A stretch of DNA of 32,793 nucleotides from contig NZ_MUYM01000112.1 of NCBI RefSeq assembly GCF_002150765.1, positions 1 through 32,793 of the forward strand. Reading direction: 5' to 3'. A program made the position numbers and the translations under genes. Of the stretch, positions 32,771-32,793 are shown one piece after another. Every line of letters begins with the position of its first letter. Position 1 is the first letter of the stretch. Source of the DNA: Lentzea kentuckyensis. GTDB taxonomy: Bacteria; Actinomycetota; Actinomycetes; Mycobacteriales; Pseudonocardiaceae. The notes below the pieces were generated by a model, which saw nothing but the letters and a program-made list of their open reading frames with translations, searched no databases and was not told the origin of the DNA.

Positions 32771-32793
32771 GCTCGGCATCAACGAGTCGTGAG

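Overview
The window is about 33 kb of very GC-rich DNA with GTG/ATG starts, many 4-nt stop/start overlaps, a SARP regulator, an nSTAND-WD40 protein and DUF4331. This points to a filamentous actinomycete, most likely Pseudonocardiaceae-like. The family assignment is inference from gene content and style. No rRNA, tRNA or CRISPR array was seen.

Region 1 (17-9281, all minus strand) is a tightly packed run of nine genes. Read from 9281 downward they are: a 26-residue peptide with a CPC motif near its C-terminus; an M50-type membrane metalloprotease with an N-terminal PqqD-like (RiPP recognition element-like) domain; a TPR protein with an unassigned N-terminal domain; a flavin-reductase-like protein; an AfsR/SARP-type regulator; a single-pass membrane protein; an Nramp-like transporter with altered metal-ligand motifs; and two small PRC-barrel proteins. 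Every junction after the peptide gene is a 4-14 nt overlap, except the 26-nt gap before the regulator. The first four genes look like a compact, uncharacterised RiPP (ribosomally made, modified peptide) system. It has an attenuator-like hairpin after the precursor and three 11-bp tandem repeats upstream, arranged like a SARP box.

Region 2 (9478-17227) starts divergently with a large nSTAND NTPase-TM-WD40 protein. It is followed on the other strand by a frameshifted relic of a pentapeptide-repeat protein and an EACC-like component. Next comes a plus-strand trio: a 44-aa ORF, a papain/C39-like cysteine peptidase fused to two bulb-lectin domains, and an N,N-dimethylformamidase-like protein fused to a propeller-type lectin. 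A 167-bp palindromic repeat, also present at 17-119, closes the region.

Region 3 (17224-23073, minus) holds the type IIA topoisomerase pair parE-parC. ParC is interrupted by a 432-residue LAGLIDADG intein immediately before the quinolone-resistance-determining segment.

Region 4 (23405-28912, plus) encodes a PLP aminotransferase (HisC/CobD-like), then a coupled three-gene unit: a DUF4331 surface protein, a membrane-anchored TPR protein and a NicO/RcnA-type Ni/Co transporter with a His-Gly loop. A perfect 21-bp-arm hairpin terminates it.

Region 5 (29006-32793) has an orphan zinc-binding anti-sigma factor, a TetR regulator diverging from a DrrAB-type ABC exporter across an operator-like alternating repeat, and a 157-bp element with 23-bp inverted ends near the window edge.
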